Counted from the first letter of the stretch, positions 8,145 through 17,270 are shown. The stretch is DNA of 64,000 nt from Robiginitomaculum antarcticum DSM 21748 (GCF_000365025.1 NZ_KB823011.1:764621-828620); one strand, 5' to 3'. Program-made: numbers and translations. The notes: generated by a model from the sequence alone, not told the origin.

Positions 8145-8987
8145 ATGGGTTTTCAAAGTACAGACAGCTATATTGCCTCGCGCGATTTACAAGTTGCGGT
8201 TAACGCGGCTATCGCACTGGAACGGCCGCTTCTGATTAAAGGCGAACCCGGAACCGGAAAGACCGTTCTGGCCCATGAAATCGCGAAGTCTCTAGATACG
8301 GATTTGCTGCAATGGCACGTTAAATCGACCACAAAAGCGCAGCAGGGTTTATATGAATATGACGCCGTCGCGCGCCTCCGCGATAGCCAGTTGGGTGATG
8401 GTAAAGTCCACGACATCAAAAACTATATCAAGCGTGGCAAATTGTGGGACGCCTTCACTCACGCAAAACGTCCTGTCCTGCTCATTGACGAAATTGATAA
8501 AGCCGATATCGAATTTCCTAACGACCTTCTTCAAGAACTCGACCGGATGGAGTTTAATGTTTACGAGACCGGAGAGACGGTCACATCGGTCCACCGCCCC
8601 GTCATTATAATCACATCCAATAATGAAAAAGACCTGCCCGACGCGTTTTTGCGCCGCTGCTTTTTTCACTACATCCAGTTTCCCGATGAAGAGACGATGA
8701 AACAAATCGTCGATGTGCATTTCCCTAATATCAAATCGCGATTATTGTCTGCGGCAATGAAGCGGTTTTTCGATATTCGCTCAATGCCCGGACTGAAGAA
8801 AAAGCCGTCAACGTCAGAACTGCTCGACTGGCTCAAGCTCTTGATGATCGAAGATATTGACCCCGAAACACTGCGCGAAAACGATACGAAAAAATCCATT
8901 CCGCCGCTTCATGGCGCGCTGCTCAAGAATGAAGCTGACGTACATTTGTTTGAAAGGCTGGCGTTTTTAACGCGGCGTGAAGGCTAA
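8145..8987 (+). CDS. MoxR-family AAA+ ATPase
   Basis: 280-aa AAA+ protein of the MoxR/COG0714 group. The Walker A is GEPGTGKT (33-40), Walker B is LLIDEIDKAD (112-121), sensor 1 is in TSNNEKDLPD (157-166) and the arginine finger region is FLRRCFF (169-175). MoxR proteins act as chaperone-like ATPases, usually with a VWA-domain partner (CoxE/YehP-like) encoded next door; none is adjacent here. The ATG at 8145 has CAGGACG 8 nt upstream; a TTG at 8088 would add 19 residues without a better site. It is divergent from dksA and interlocks by 4 nt with the QEGLA protein gene. Confidence 0.88.
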   Translation: MGFQSTDSYIASRDLQVAVNAAIALERPLLIKGEPGTGKTVLAHEIAKSLDTDLLQWHVKSTTKAQQGLYEYDAVARLRDSQLGDGKVHDIKNYIKRGKLWDAFTHAKRPVLLIDEIDKADIEFPNDLLQELDRMEFNVYETGETVTSVHRPVIIITSNNEKDLPDAFLRRCFFHYIQFPDEETMKQIVDVHFPNIKSRLLSAAMKRFFDIRSMPGLKKKPSTSELLDWLKLLMIEDIDPETLRENDTKKSIPPLHGALLKNEADVHLFERLAFLTRREG

Positions 8988-10267
8988 CCCGGCTTATCAA
9001 AATGCCAGACCGAGGGAACGGCGGCGAGGCGGTCTTTATAATAGCCCTGAAAGCCAGGCAGTTTAATGCGGTTCAGGAAGCTGGAATAGGTTAGGTAACT
9101 GACGACGAAGCGTAGATCCTTGGCCCATCTCGGCATATATCTCGGTGTCTCGATCAGTTTGTTGTCGATAAGTTCGGCAATGGCGGGCACGTCTTCGAGA
9201 TCCATTTTGCCAACAAACAAAACGCGGATTAGATCTGCGCGGTTCAGAGAGACGACACTGCGCAGGAAATTATGCACGCGTAAAAGCCCGTTCAGATAGA
9301 CGAGATCTTTGGTAAATGGTGCCCCGCCCGTCAGAACGCCGCCGCGAAAGACGCGACGCGTATTTTCAAATGATTCTTCGCGGTCACCCGTCTGGCCGAT
9401 AAAAAAGCGGTAGACTTCAATAAAATCCGCGCCCTCAGCGGCCATATCGATAGCAATGACGCGGTCGGCGAGACGGCGAAAGCGTTTCGGGTCCATCGTG
9501 CCGGCAATCATTTCGGCAAAAACAGCCAGGCCTTCCTGGATTTGCGTCGTACCCATATGAGAGCTGCCGAGAATTGGAAAATGGTTTTGCGTTTTACCGT
9601 TAAGAGCGGTTGCCGTGTGAATTAAAGCTTCATGTTGCAAAAGTTGCCGGACATCCATTTGCGTAAATTGCGCATCATCACGCACGCGGATTCGCCGCGA
9701 ACTTGCGGTGGCCTTAGCAGACAGGCTTTTAGACAGCTCGATATTCGGGGCATCTTCGCCAAAATATTTTGCGACTTTGGGTTCAAGCTCGGCAGCGAAC
9801 TGCCGTGCTGTTAAAGCATCGTCCGCGCCTTCAAGCACAAGGTTTTCAAATTCCAGATCGCGCAGGGTCTCATCAATGTGTCGGGCCAGTTCAATGACCT
9901 GCGTTTTCCCGTCCAGCATTAGCATTTGCGGCGTTCCGAATAAGGTTGAAGAATGCGTGTAAAAAGCCCGAGTTTCGCGCGCATCCAGCATTTCAGCTTG
10001 GGTTTTCAGAACGCCGTGAATGCGCCTTAACCACTCCATAACAGGCGCATCTCCATCCAGCATTACGCCGGCATCTTGAAGATGCTGTCTGGCAGGGGCC
10101 GTATCCACATCGGGATAAGTCACGACGGGCATTTTTGTGCCATTCGCTGCTAGAAAAGCTTCCCTGACCTCTCCAGGCCATGCGACCGATTTTAAAACGC
10201 GTAAATCCTTCGCAGCCTCATAGAGATGAGCCGCAATATCCTGCTCGTTATGAAACGACTTACTCAT
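8984..10267 (-). CDS. DUF1704 family putative metallopeptidase (QEGLA motif protein)
   Basis: 427-aa protein of the family annotated as flavohemoglobin expression-modulating QEGLA motif protein. The gluzincin-like signature is visible: H212-E213-x3-H217 (QHEALIH) and the downstream QEGLAVFAE (Glu 245), giving two His and a Glu for zinc. The same fold includes eukaryotic tubulin tyrosine carboxypeptidases, so a carboxypeptidase activity is plausible but unproven. No signal peptide, so probably cytoplasmic. The ATG at 10267 lies 1 nt after the alcohol dehydrogenase stop, so the two are cotranscribed; a TTG 12 nt upstream would overlap that gene. Confidence 0.85.
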   Translation of the reverse strand: MSKSFHNEQDIAAHLYEAAKDLRVLKSVAWPGEVREAFLAANGTKMPVVTYPDVDTAPARQHLQDAGVMLDGDAPVMEWLRRIHGVLKTQAEMLDARETRAFYTHSSTLFGTPQMLMLDGKTQVIELARHIDETLRDLEFENLVLEGADDALTARQFAAELEPKVAKYFGEDAPNIELSKSLSAKATASSRRIRVRDDAQFTQMDVRQLLQHEALIHTATALNGKTQNHFPILGSSHMGTTQIQEGLAVFAEMIAGTMDPKRFRRLADRVIAIDMAAEGADFIEVYRFFIGQTGDREESFENTRRVFRGGVLTGGAPFTKDLVYLNGLLRVHNFLRSVVSLNRADLIRVLFVGKMDLEDVPAIAELIDNKLIETPRYMPRWAKDLRFVVSYLTYSSFLNRIKLPGFQGYYKDRLAAVPSVWHFDKPG

Positions 10268-10268
10268 G

Positions 10269-11276
10269 TCAGGCTTCAAGTACGACGCGGTAACGGGCCT
10301 TGCCGGATTTCAGGCGCGCCAAAGCATCGTTGACATCGTCCATCGCAAAGACCTCAGTCTCAGGCAAAATATCATGACGGGCGCAAAATTCGAGCATTTT
10401 TGTAATCATGGCCGGCGAGCCAGTATCGCTACCGCCCACAGCCTTCTGCCCTGTGATCAGTTGCCCTGCGCGAACCTCCATCGGTTTCATGACCATACCG
10501 ACTGTGATCAGGCGGCCGCGCGGGGCCAGCGCGCCGATATATTGTCCCCATGGCAAATCGACATTAACGGTCGAAATCACGGCGTCATATGTGCCGCGCA
10601 ACGCTTTTAGCGCGCCCTCATCGCGTGTGTTAACGACTTTATGCGCGCCCAGCTCTTTAAGCTCAGCCTCTTTATCCATGCTGGTCGTAAAAGCTGTGAC
10701 TTCGCATCCCCAAGCCGCTAGAAATTTGACGGCCAAATGTCCGAGACCACCAATACCGATAACGCCGACTTTGTCGGTGGGCTGTATACCGTAATCAACG
10801 ATCGGCGTGAACACAGTCACGCCGCCGCAAAATAAAGGTCCGGCTTTCAGCGCGTCCAGCCCGTCAGGAAGCTTAATCGCCCACGCGGCCTGCGCCCGCA
10901 CTTTGTCCGCAAAGCCGCCATGATGACCGACAATCGTCGCTTGGGAATTGCGGCAATGGTGTTGCGAGCCTGACATGCAGGTTTGGCAGCTTAGGCAAGA
11001 GCCTGACATCCATCCGATGCCGACCGTATCACCAGGCTTAATATGGGTTACGCCATCGCCGACAGACTCAACAGTGCCTATAATTTCATGGCCTGGAACC
11101 AGTGGATATTGCGCATTGCGCCATTCATTTTCAATCATTGACACATCAGAGTGACAAATCCCGCAGCTTGTGACTTTAACATCGACTTCGCCTGCGCTGA
11201 GCGCATCCAGTTCATATTCAAAAGGCTTGAGTTCGTCTCCGGCTTTCATTGCAGCCCACGCTTTTACTGTGCTCAT
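10269..11276 (-). CDS. Zinc-dependent NAD(P)-alcohol dehydrogenase (cinnamyl-alcohol/YahK type)
   Basis: 335-aa medium-chain dehydrogenase/reductase. Catalytic zinc ligands are C38, H63 and C150; the structural zinc lobe has C94, C97, C100 and C108. The Rossmann nucleotide-binding loop is GIGGLG (174-179). The CGICHSD and GWMSGSCLSC motifs place it in the YahK/CAD subgroup, mostly NADPH-dependent aldehyde reductases of broad range. The ATG has GGAGAG about 6 nt upstream. It heads a two-gene operon with the QEGLA protein; the intergenic region upstream (205 bp to the YfgM-like gene) should hold its promoter. The physiological substrate is not predictable. Confidence 0.93.
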   Translation of the reverse strand: MSTVKAWAAMKAGDELKPFEYELDALSAGEVDVKVTSCGICHSDVSMIENEWRNAQYPLVPGHEIIGTVESVGDGVTHIKPGDTVGIGWMSGSCLSCQTCMSGSQHHCRNSQATIVGHHGGFADKVRAQAAWAIKLPDGLDALKAGPLFCGGVTVFTPIVDYGIQPTDKVGVIGIGGLGHLAVKFLAAWGCEVTAFTTSMDKEAELKELGAHKVVNTRDEGALKALRGTYDAVISTVNVDLPWGQYIGALAPRGRLITVGMVMKPMEVRAGQLITGQKAVGGSDTGSPAMITKMLEFCARHDILPETEVFAMDDVNDALARLKSGKARYRVVLEA

Positions 11277-11481
11277 AATACTCTCCGTTTGGATTTATGT
11301 GCCCTGTCGAAGCAGCCTTGGCCAGCGATCTTTTGTTTGGCAGAGTTATTGGTGAAGTTAGCCTAATCGTAATGGTCTAAACGGTTGCACCCCGCATCCG
11401 CGCCGCGTAGGTTCGCGCGAAATTTAACGCGGGATTCCCGCAGGGCCGACATGCCTGCGCTAATATTTGACTGAGGACGAT

Positions 11482-12252
11482 ATGGTCGATTTCATCAACG
11501 AAGTTGAAGAAGAACTTCGCAAGGACCAGTATAATGAATTACTGCGCAAATGGGGGCCGTATCTGGCCGCCGCTGCGGTTTTGCTTGTATTGGGCGCGGC
11601 GCTGTATGAATTCATGGATTACCGCAATGATCGCGCAGCTAAATCGGCATCAATTTCTTACTTCGCCGCTTATGAGAAATATGATGCGGGCAATCTGGAC
11701 GCCGCGCAAAGTGACTTTCTGGCCATTAGTGAAGCCGCCCGCCCGGGCTATGCCGGACTATCCTTAATGCAGGCTGCAGGTATCGCGCTTGAAAAGGGTG
11801 ATTCCGAGAAAGCTGTAGAGCTGCTTGATCAAGCCGCCGACACATTTTCCGATCCACGCCACGTACATCTTGCGCGCTTAAAGGCCGGATATATATTAAT
11901 GGATCAGGGCCGCTATGACGAAGCCAATAATCGTATTGAGCCTCTCCTTGCGGGTGATTCGCCCTATGAGCATTTGGCGCAGGAGCTTGCCGCTTTTGCA
12001 GCCCTTGAACAAGGCGATCTGCGTACGGCGCGGTCTAAATTTGCGCTATTATCCCGCGGCGTTGATGTCACGCCTGGCGTGCAAACCCGCGCCGAACAGA
12101 TGATGGCGATTACGCCGTCTTTGCAAAGTGATGCAGAAGAAACGCCCGCCAAGGACGCGGCCACCAATTCCGACACACAAATTGAGACGACGCAGGATAT
12201 TGAGGCGCCAGTTCCCGCCAGTCCGGCCGATAATAAACCGACCGAAGATTAA
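11482..12252 (+). CDS. YfgM-like TPR membrane protein (BamB-associated)
   Basis: 256-aa bitopic inner-membrane protein. A short cytoplasmic N-terminus (VDFINEVEEELRKDQYNELLRKW) is followed by one TM helix at about 24-45 (LAAAAVLLVLGAALYEF). A periplasmic TPR-like helical repeat region then runs to about residue 200, and an acidic low-complexity tail ends the protein. This matches the YfgM/DUF2659-like family; E. coli YfgM is an ancillary SecYEG factor passing clients to periplasmic chaperones. The synteny YfgM-like, bamB, der is widely conserved and supports the call. The ATG at 11482 has GAGGA just upstream; a TTG at 11467 would add five residues. Confidence 0.8.
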   Translation: MVDFINEVEEELRKDQYNELLRKWGPYLAAAAVLLVLGAALYEFMDYRNDRAAKSASISYFAAYEKYDAGNLDAAQSDFLAISEAARPGYAGLSLMQAAGIALEKGDSEKAVELLDQAADTFSDPRHVHLARLKAGYILMDQGRYDEANNRIEPLLAGDSPYEHLAQELAAFAALEQGDLRTARSKFALLSRGVDVTPGVQTRAEQMMAITPSLQSDAEETPAKDAATNSDTQIETTQDIEAPVPASPADNKPTED

Positions 12253-12279
12253 CCCGACGTCACGACGACAGGATATATA

Positions 12280-13749
12280 ATGACACAGACCCATTTCTCC
12301 CGCGCGCTTCTGGCCTCGGTGTTCGCGATAACCCTGACGGGCTGCTCTACAATTGGCGGCGTTGGCGATCGTATCAGCGATTTAAACCCGTTCTCAAAGA
12401 ACGGGTCTACGGACTCATCGCAAGGCGACATCCCGGAAGAATCTGAACGTATTACTATCCTGTCCTTATCTGACAGTCTTGAAGTCGGCTCAGATCTCGC
12501 CCCTGCCGATATTGTCTTGCCTCAACCTTATATAAATTCAGACTGGGCTCAACCCGGCGGCAATCCCGCGCATGTGATGGGCGTTACAGCCTCTGGCGCA
12601 AACCTGACCCGCGCATGGAAAAAAAGCATTGGCAAAGGCAGCTCTAAAAAAGGCCGCGTTGTTGCAACACCGGTCATTGCCAATGGCGTTATATATACAA
12701 TGGACGCCAACAATACCGTTAGAGCGGCAAATACATCCGACGGCTCTAAAATCTGGGACTACAAAATTACGGTAGATCTTGGCGAAGCAACACGCAGTCG
12801 TGATACGGGATTTAAAGGTCGTCTGGCTAATCCGCGCGGATTTTTTGGCGGCGGACGTAGCGGTGTGGATCGCGAATCAATTGGCGGCGGTGTTGCATAT
12901 GACGGTGGCCGGATTTATGCTTCCTCAGGTTATGGTGTGATGAGCGCGCTGGATGCACGCACGGGCGCCAAAATCTGGGACCGCGGCACGGAGACTCCTC
13001 TACACAGCGCCCCGACAGTCTCAGATGGACGCGTTTTTGCGATCACGGATGATAATGAGATTTTTGCTTTTGACGCTGATAACGGCGAAATTCTCTGGAC
13101 CTATCAGGGTATTATCGAGACTGCGCGTATGCTGACCTCACCCAGCCCGGCCGTCATTGACGATGTGGTTCTAGCACCCTTTGCATCCGGCGAAATTGTA
13201 GCCCTTCGCGCGCAAAACGGTACTGTCTTGTGGCAGGACGCACTTTCGTCCGCCGGGAAACTCACCCCGCTCTCAAGCCTGAACGACATAAGCGCAGGCC
13301 CGGCAGTCGCTGACGGTTACGTCATTGCAACAGCCCAGTCCGGCGCGATGAGCGCATTTGACCTTCGTACAGGTCAACGCATATGGAACCAACCCGCAGG
13401 CGCGCTCGGCTATCCGCTGATGGCCGGAGACTTTATCTATACTGTGACGACAGATGCCCAAATTGTGTGCCTGTCCAGAGCGGACGGTAAAGTCGTGTGG
13501 CTGACGCAATTAGAGACCTATGAAAAGCCCAAGAAGAAAAAGGGTAAAATCAGCTGGGTCGGACCGATCTTTACCGGCGGACGCTTGTTCACCGCCAGCT
13601 CGCACGGACAGGCCGCCGAGATTGATCCAAGAACAGGAGCCGTTTTGCGCAGCTATGACATTGGCGATTCTATATTTGTACAGCCCGTTATCGCCGGGCA
13701 GACCGTTTATCTGCTTAATGATGATGCGGATCTGATCGCGCTGCGTTAA
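12280..13749 (+). CDS. bamB: Outer membrane assembly lipoprotein BamB
   Basis: 489-aa lipoprotein of the BAM complex that inserts beta-barrels into the outer membrane. The lipoprotein signal ends in TLTGC (lipid-bearing C22). The mature protein is a series of PQQ-like beta-propeller blades with recurring GxxxWxY-type strands (SKIWDYKI, AKIWDRGT, GEILWTYQG, GTVLWQDAL, QRIWNQPAG, GKVVWLTQL), consistent with an eight-bladed propeller. It is larger than E. coli BamB (about 392 aa), as in other alphaproteobacteria, with an N-terminal linker and insertions. Spacing is 27 bp from the YfgM-like gene and 10 bp to der, implying one operon. Confidence 0.92.
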   Translation: MTQTHFSRALLASVFAITLTGCSTIGGVGDRISDLNPFSKNGSTDSSQGDIPEESERITILSLSDSLEVGSDLAPADIVLPQPYINSDWAQPGGNPAHVMGVTASGANLTRAWKKSIGKGSSKKGRVVATPVIANGVIYTMDANNTVRAANTSDGSKIWDYKITVDLGEATRSRDTGFKGRLANPRGFFGGGRSGVDRESIGGGVAYDGGRIYASSGYGVMSALDARTGAKIWDRGTETPLHSAPTVSDGRVFAITDDNEIFAFDADNGEILWTYQGIIETARMLTSPSPAVIDDVVLAPFASGEIVALRAQNGTVLWQDALSSAGKLTPLSSLNDISAGPAVADGYVIATAQSGAMSAFDLRTGQRIWNQPAGALGYPLMAGDFIYTVTTDAQIVCLSRADGKVVWLTQLETYEKPKKKKGKISWVGPIFTGGRLFTASSHGQAAEIDPRTGAVLRSYDIGDSIFVQPVIAGQTVYLLNDDADLIALR

Positions 13750-13759
13750 GGCCCGCCTT

Positions 13760-15229
13760 ATGGCCCGCAAAACAAAAAAACAGCGTCTGTCTGACAGACT
13801 CCAAAAAGATTTTGACGATCTAGATGCTACTATCGCTGATGGTGGTCAAGAAGTCGAAGAAGCCGAAATCCGCCTGCCGAAAATTGCGGTCATCGGACGG
13901 CCTAATGTCGGCAAATCCACAATCTTTAACCGTCTGGCAGGGCGACAGCTTGCTATCGTCAATGACACGCCCGGCGTCACCCGGGACCGTAAAGAGACCC
14001 ATGCGCGTTTACGCCGCCAAGACGTCACTTTGATCGACACCGCCGGGTTTGAAGACATGCACGGCGAAACGTTGGAAGCGCGTATGCGGGCTCAGACAGA
14101 AATGGCCATATCTGAATCAGACATTTGCTTGTTCGTCTACGATGCACGGTTGGGCGTTACCGCGCTTGACGCGACTTTTGCCGACTATGTGCGCCGGATG
14201 AACAGATCGGTTATTCTGGTAGCCAATAAATGCGAAAGCCCCCGCGCATCTGCCGCCGGTGCCGGCGAAGGCTACGGCCTCGGCCTCGGCGAGCCCGTCG
14301 AAGTCTCCGCAGAACATAATATCGGCTTTGACGAGCTTGACGACCGCCTCGCTAAAGCCCTTGAAAATTTTGAATTCTATGCGCCTGAAACGCCTGAGGG
14401 CGAAGATGAAGAAGAAGCCGGCCCCTCGCCCATTCGAATCGCGGTTGTCGGCCGTCCGAATGCCGGTAAATCCACTCTGATTAATACATTGATTGGTAAA
14501 GACCGTCTGGTGACAGGTCCTGAAGCCGGGGTAACGCGCGATACTATTTCGATTGATTGGGAATGGAACGGCCATCCGGTCAAACTCCACGACACAGCCG
14601 GAATGCGCAAAAAGGCCAAGGTACAAGAGACGCTTGAAAAAATGAGTGTTAACGAGACGCTTCGGGCCATAAAGTTTGCACAGGTTGTCATCTTGCTGAT
14701 GGACGCCAACAGCCCGTTCGATAAACAGGATTTACAAATTGCGGATTTCTGCGAGCGTGAAGGCCGCGGCATGATTATCGCTGTGACGAAATGGGATTTA
14801 ATCGAGAATAAGTCAGCTTTGGCCAAATCGCTTCGCGAGCAAACCACGCGCTTGCTGCCGCAAATCAAAGGCGTTCCAATATTGTTTTTCTCCGGCCTGA
14901 CGGGTCGGCATGTAGATCGTATCCTGCCGGCTGTTATAAACGTCATGGAAAACTGGTCAGTTAAAGTGAAGACATCCGACCTCAATAACTGGTTAATTGA
15001 GCGCGTTGCCAAGCATCCGCCACCCACTAAAAACGGACGCCCGGTCAAGCCGCGTTATATCGCCCAGACGAAAGCGCGTCCGCCGACCTTTATCCTAAAG
15101 ACAAGCCGTGAGGCCGCGCTACCTGAGAGCTATAAACGGTATTTAATCAATGGATTACGAGAGGATTTTGATCTTCCCGGCGTCCCGATCCGCATGACAG
15201 TCAGGGCGGGTAATAACCCTTACACCTAA
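13760..15229 (+). CDS. der: Ribosome-assembly GTPase Der (EngA)
   Basis: 489-aa tandem GTPase required for 50S ribosomal subunit maturation. The first G domain has GRPNVGKS (46-53), DTPGVTRD and NKCE; the second has GRPNAGKS (231-238), DTAGMRKKAKV and TKWD. A KH-like domain forms the C-terminus (about 400-489) with the TPPTKNGRP-like segment (HPPPTKNGRP). An N-terminal extension of about 40 charged residues precedes the first G domain, which usually starts near residue 3. The start at 13760 is the first in-frame ATG after bamB; the extension might be an over-long start, but no better ATG precedes the G1 motif. Confidence 0.95.
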   Translation: MARKTKKQRLSDRLQKDFDDLDATIADGGQEVEEAEIRLPKIAVIGRPNVGKSTIFNRLAGRQLAIVNDTPGVTRDRKETHARLRRQDVTLIDTAGFEDMHGETLEARMRAQTEMAISESDICLFVYDARLGVTALDATFADYVRRMNRSVILVANKCESPRASAAGAGEGYGLGLGEPVEVSAEHNIGFDELDDRLAKALENFEFYAPETPEGEDEEEAGPSPIRIAVVGRPNAGKSTLINTLIGKDRLVTGPEAGVTRDTISIDWEWNGHPVKLHDTAGMRKKAKVQETLEKMSVNETLRAIKFAQVVILLMDANSPFDKQDLQIADFCEREGRGMIIAVTKWDLIENKSALAKSLREQTTRLLPQIKGVPILFFSGLTGRHVDRILPAVINVMENWSVKVKTSDLNNWLIERVAKHPPPTKNGRPVKPRYIAQTKARPPTFILKTSREAALPESYKRYLINGLREDFDLPGVPIRMTVRAGNNPYT

Positions 15230-15356
15230 TCTGTAAGTAAATGCCGCATATCCCTTTAAATTACTGATACAATCCCTAGGTAAAGGGCATCATGCCGGAT
15301 GATAGCGCTTCAGCGTTTCGGCGAGCACAATTTCAACTCTATTATACGGAGACCAC

Positions 15357-15905
15357 ATGAGAACCCATGTTCCTAATGTTACATTTAAAACCCGCGTCCG
15401 CGACGAGTCTGTTGGCGGCGACAATCCTTTTAACTGGAAAGACCTCAGCACAGATGAGCTCTTTAGCGGCAAAACTGTCGTTTTATTTGCCCTTCCCGGT
15501 GCTTTCACACCGACCTGTTCGACCAGCCATCTTCCGCGTTATGAGGCCCTTTACGATGACTTTAAAGATGCCGGTGTAGACGAAGTTGTCTGCCTGTCCG
15601 TGAATGATGCCTTTGTCATGCACCAATGGGGCGTTTCCCAAGGCCGCAAAAATGTATTCCTGCTTCCGGACGGAAGCGGTCGGTTTACCCGCAAAATGGG
15701 TATGCTGGTTGATAAAGACAATCTGGGCTTCGGTTATCGCAGCTGGCGCTATTCTATGCTTGTGCGTGACGGCAAGATCGAGAAAATGTTTATCGAAGCT
15801 GATTTCGGTGATAATTGCCCCACGGATCCGTTTGAAGTCTCCGATGCGGATACGATGCTGAATTATATTCGCGGCGAAGCGGCATCAAAGGAAAAAGTAG
15901 CTTAA
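15357..15905 (+). CDS. Prx5-type peroxiredoxin
   Basis: 182-aa thiol peroxidase that reduces hydrogen peroxide and organic peroxides. The active site PGAFTPTCS places the peroxidatic cysteine at C54, the Prx5/AhpE-like PxxxTxxC pattern. Further cysteines at C79 and C154 could resolve the sulfenic acid; which one does is not evident. [13 protein letters not shown] and the C-terminal region are typical of Prx5. GGAG lies 6 nt before the ATG. It is monocistronic, with 127 bp upstream that should carry its promoter. Its stop is 1 nt from the stop of the convergent HPt gene. Confidence 0.93.
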   Translation: MRTHVPNVTFKTRVRDESVGGDNPFNWKDLSTDELFSGKTVVLFALPGAFTPTCSTSHLPRYEALYDDFKDAGVDEVVCLSVNDAFVMHQWGVSQGRKNVFLLPDGSGRFTRKMGMLVDKDNLGFGYRSWRYSMLVRDGKIEKMFIEADFGDNCPTDPFEVSDADTMLNYIRGEAASKEKVA

Positions 15906-15906
15906 A

Positions 15907-16281
15907 TCAGCTGCGCAATGCCGCCAGTGTCTGGCGGTATTCCCACCGTGAAATACGGTGATTGACCGCTTCAATCCAGCTTTGGATATCCTGAACAGCG
16001 ACGGTTCGCGCCGTCGCTGTTGCATTTTTGCCTGTCAGTAATTCAGCGTTTTCGCATACATCGGCCAGACCGCAGGCCCCGACCGCGCGCGCCGTGCCTT
16101 TGAGCGTATGGGCGATGCTGATCCAAGTTTCATCATCCGCTTTGGCATCCAGAGCTTTGCACCACATATCTGTTTGATGACGGAACAGCCCAAAGACCTC
16201 GGCCGTTAAAGCCGTGTCATCGCCCACATATTGGCGAAGGTGCTTAAAGTTAATCGCGGTATCGGGGCTAATCTGTAACAT
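15907..16281 (-). CDS. Stand-alone HPt-domain phosphotransfer protein
   Basis: 124-aa protein composed essentially of one histidine phosphotransfer four-helix domain. The phospho-accepting histidine is H58 in AHTLKGTARAVGACGL, the classic HxxKG(x)A/S motif. HPt proteins relay phosphoryl groups between hybrid kinases and response regulators; no kinase lies nearby, so partners are unknown. The start at 16281 (MLQISPDTAINF) is chosen because the in-frame ATG at 16323 adds a Trp/Tyr-rich stretch unlike HPt proteins. No clear Shine-Dalgarno is seen for either. It is divergent from the Arg-rich protein gene. Confidence 0.82.
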   Translation of the reverse strand: MLQISPDTAINFKHLRQYVGDDTALTAEVFGLFRHQTDMWCKALDAKADDETWISIAHTLKGTARAVGACGLADVCENAELLTGKNATATARTVAVQDIQSWIEAVNHRISRWEYRQTLAALRS

Positions 16282-16391
16282 AGTTAATGTATATAAATAT
16301 AAATCCCAACAAAAGATGAACAAGCGGCTCAGACGCCTTTCAGATAAGCCCGTATAAGACGGAGAGGCTCACAGAAGGAAAGGAGCCCGCC

Positions 16392-17225
16392 ATGTTTAAC
16401 TTCACTCCCACAGGTCTTACAGCGGGTAACGCTTTGAAAGGCGTCGCCGCAGCTGCACTACTCTCTACATTCGGCGTCGGCGTGGCTTCGGCCACACCCG
16501 CAAATATGTCTCTCAAAGAAACAGCCAATGTACAAAGCTCGCAGACTGGCATCGTTCTTACGGCGCAAGTCTCCCCGGATCGCCGCAGTGACCGACGCTC
16601 AGACCGCCGCGAACGCCGCCGTAATGAGCGCGCAACTGACCGCCGCCGTGATGACCACAGAGTAGAGCGTAGACGCGAACGCCGTGTTGAACGCAGCCAC
16701 GATGATCACAGCACAGAGCGTCGACGCGACCGCCGCGTTGAACGTCGACATGATCGTCGTGAGGACGCCCGTCAACACCGCCGTGCAGAACAGCGCCGCG
16801 CTGCAAGACAACACCGCCGTGTAGAACGTCGCCAAGATGCCCGTCAGCACCGCCGTATCGAACAGCGACGCCATGTCCGTCAGGCTCAGAGTCAACACGC
16901 ACGGCGTTATGCGCACCGTAATAACCATCATGTGAATGGACGTCGCGGTTACCGGTCCGACTATCGCAGCCGTCTGGGTGTCAGCTTTAACTTCGGAACA
17001 CCGGGCTATTCGGCTTATCGCTGGGCACCAAGCGCCTACAGCTTCTACCGTCCTACTTATGGATCATATGCCTCTTATCAGAGCCGGACGAGTTGTCAGC
17101 GCGTCTTGATTGAGAGTCGGCACTACGATCATATGGATGTCGTGAGCGTCAAAGAATGTTATAATCCATGGGACGGTTATTATGTCGTCCAGGGCAGCGA
17201 GCGCTTCGTCGACAGCCACCACTAG
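16392..17225 (+). CDS. Secreted Arg/His-rich low-complexity protein
   Basis: 277-aa protein of unknown function. A signal peptide ends near residue 34 (VGVASA). About residues 62-185 are extremely rich in Arg, His, Asp, Glu and Gln, built from short imperfect units such as RRVERR, RRHDRRED, ARQHRR and AEQRR, repeating every 6-12 residues. The C-terminal 90 residues are different: Tyr/Ser-rich with SRLGVSFNFGTPGYSAYRW and two cysteines, resembling a small folded domain. The repeat region is strongly basic and could bind nucleic acid, polyphosphate, LPS or metal in the periplasm. AGGAG precedes the ATG and a strong terminator follows, so it is a single-gene transcript. Confidence 0.72.
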   Translation: MFNFTPTGLTAGNALKGVAAAALLSTFGVGVASATPANMSLKETANVQSSQTGIVLTAQVSPDRRSDRRSDRRERRRNERATDRRRDDHRVERRRERRVERSHDDHSTERRRDRRVERRHDRREDARQHRRAEQRRAARQHRRVERRQDARQHRRIEQRRHVRQAQSQHARRYAHRNNHHVNGRRGYRSDYRSRLGVSFNFGTPGYSAYRWAPSAYSFYRPTYGSYASYQSRTSCQRVLIESRHYDHMDVVSVKECYNPWDGYYVVQGSERFVDSHH

Positions 17226-17236
17226 CCGTAATTATG

Positions 17237-17270
17237 ACCGCTCCCGATAGTCTGTCGGGGGCGGTTTTTT
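17237..17270 (+). terminator. Intrinsic terminator after the Arg/His-rich gene
   Basis: An 11-bp stem (17237-17247 with 17255-17265, one G-T wobble) with a 7-nt loop, followed by a T run to 17270. It lies 11 nt after the stop codon. Confidence 0.93.

Noticed and set aside
16570-16880. Short repeated units in the Arg-rich gene, considered as a CRISPR or VNTR array
   Set aside because: The repeats are imperfect, without regular spacers, and in frame within a gene that has a signal peptide and terminator.
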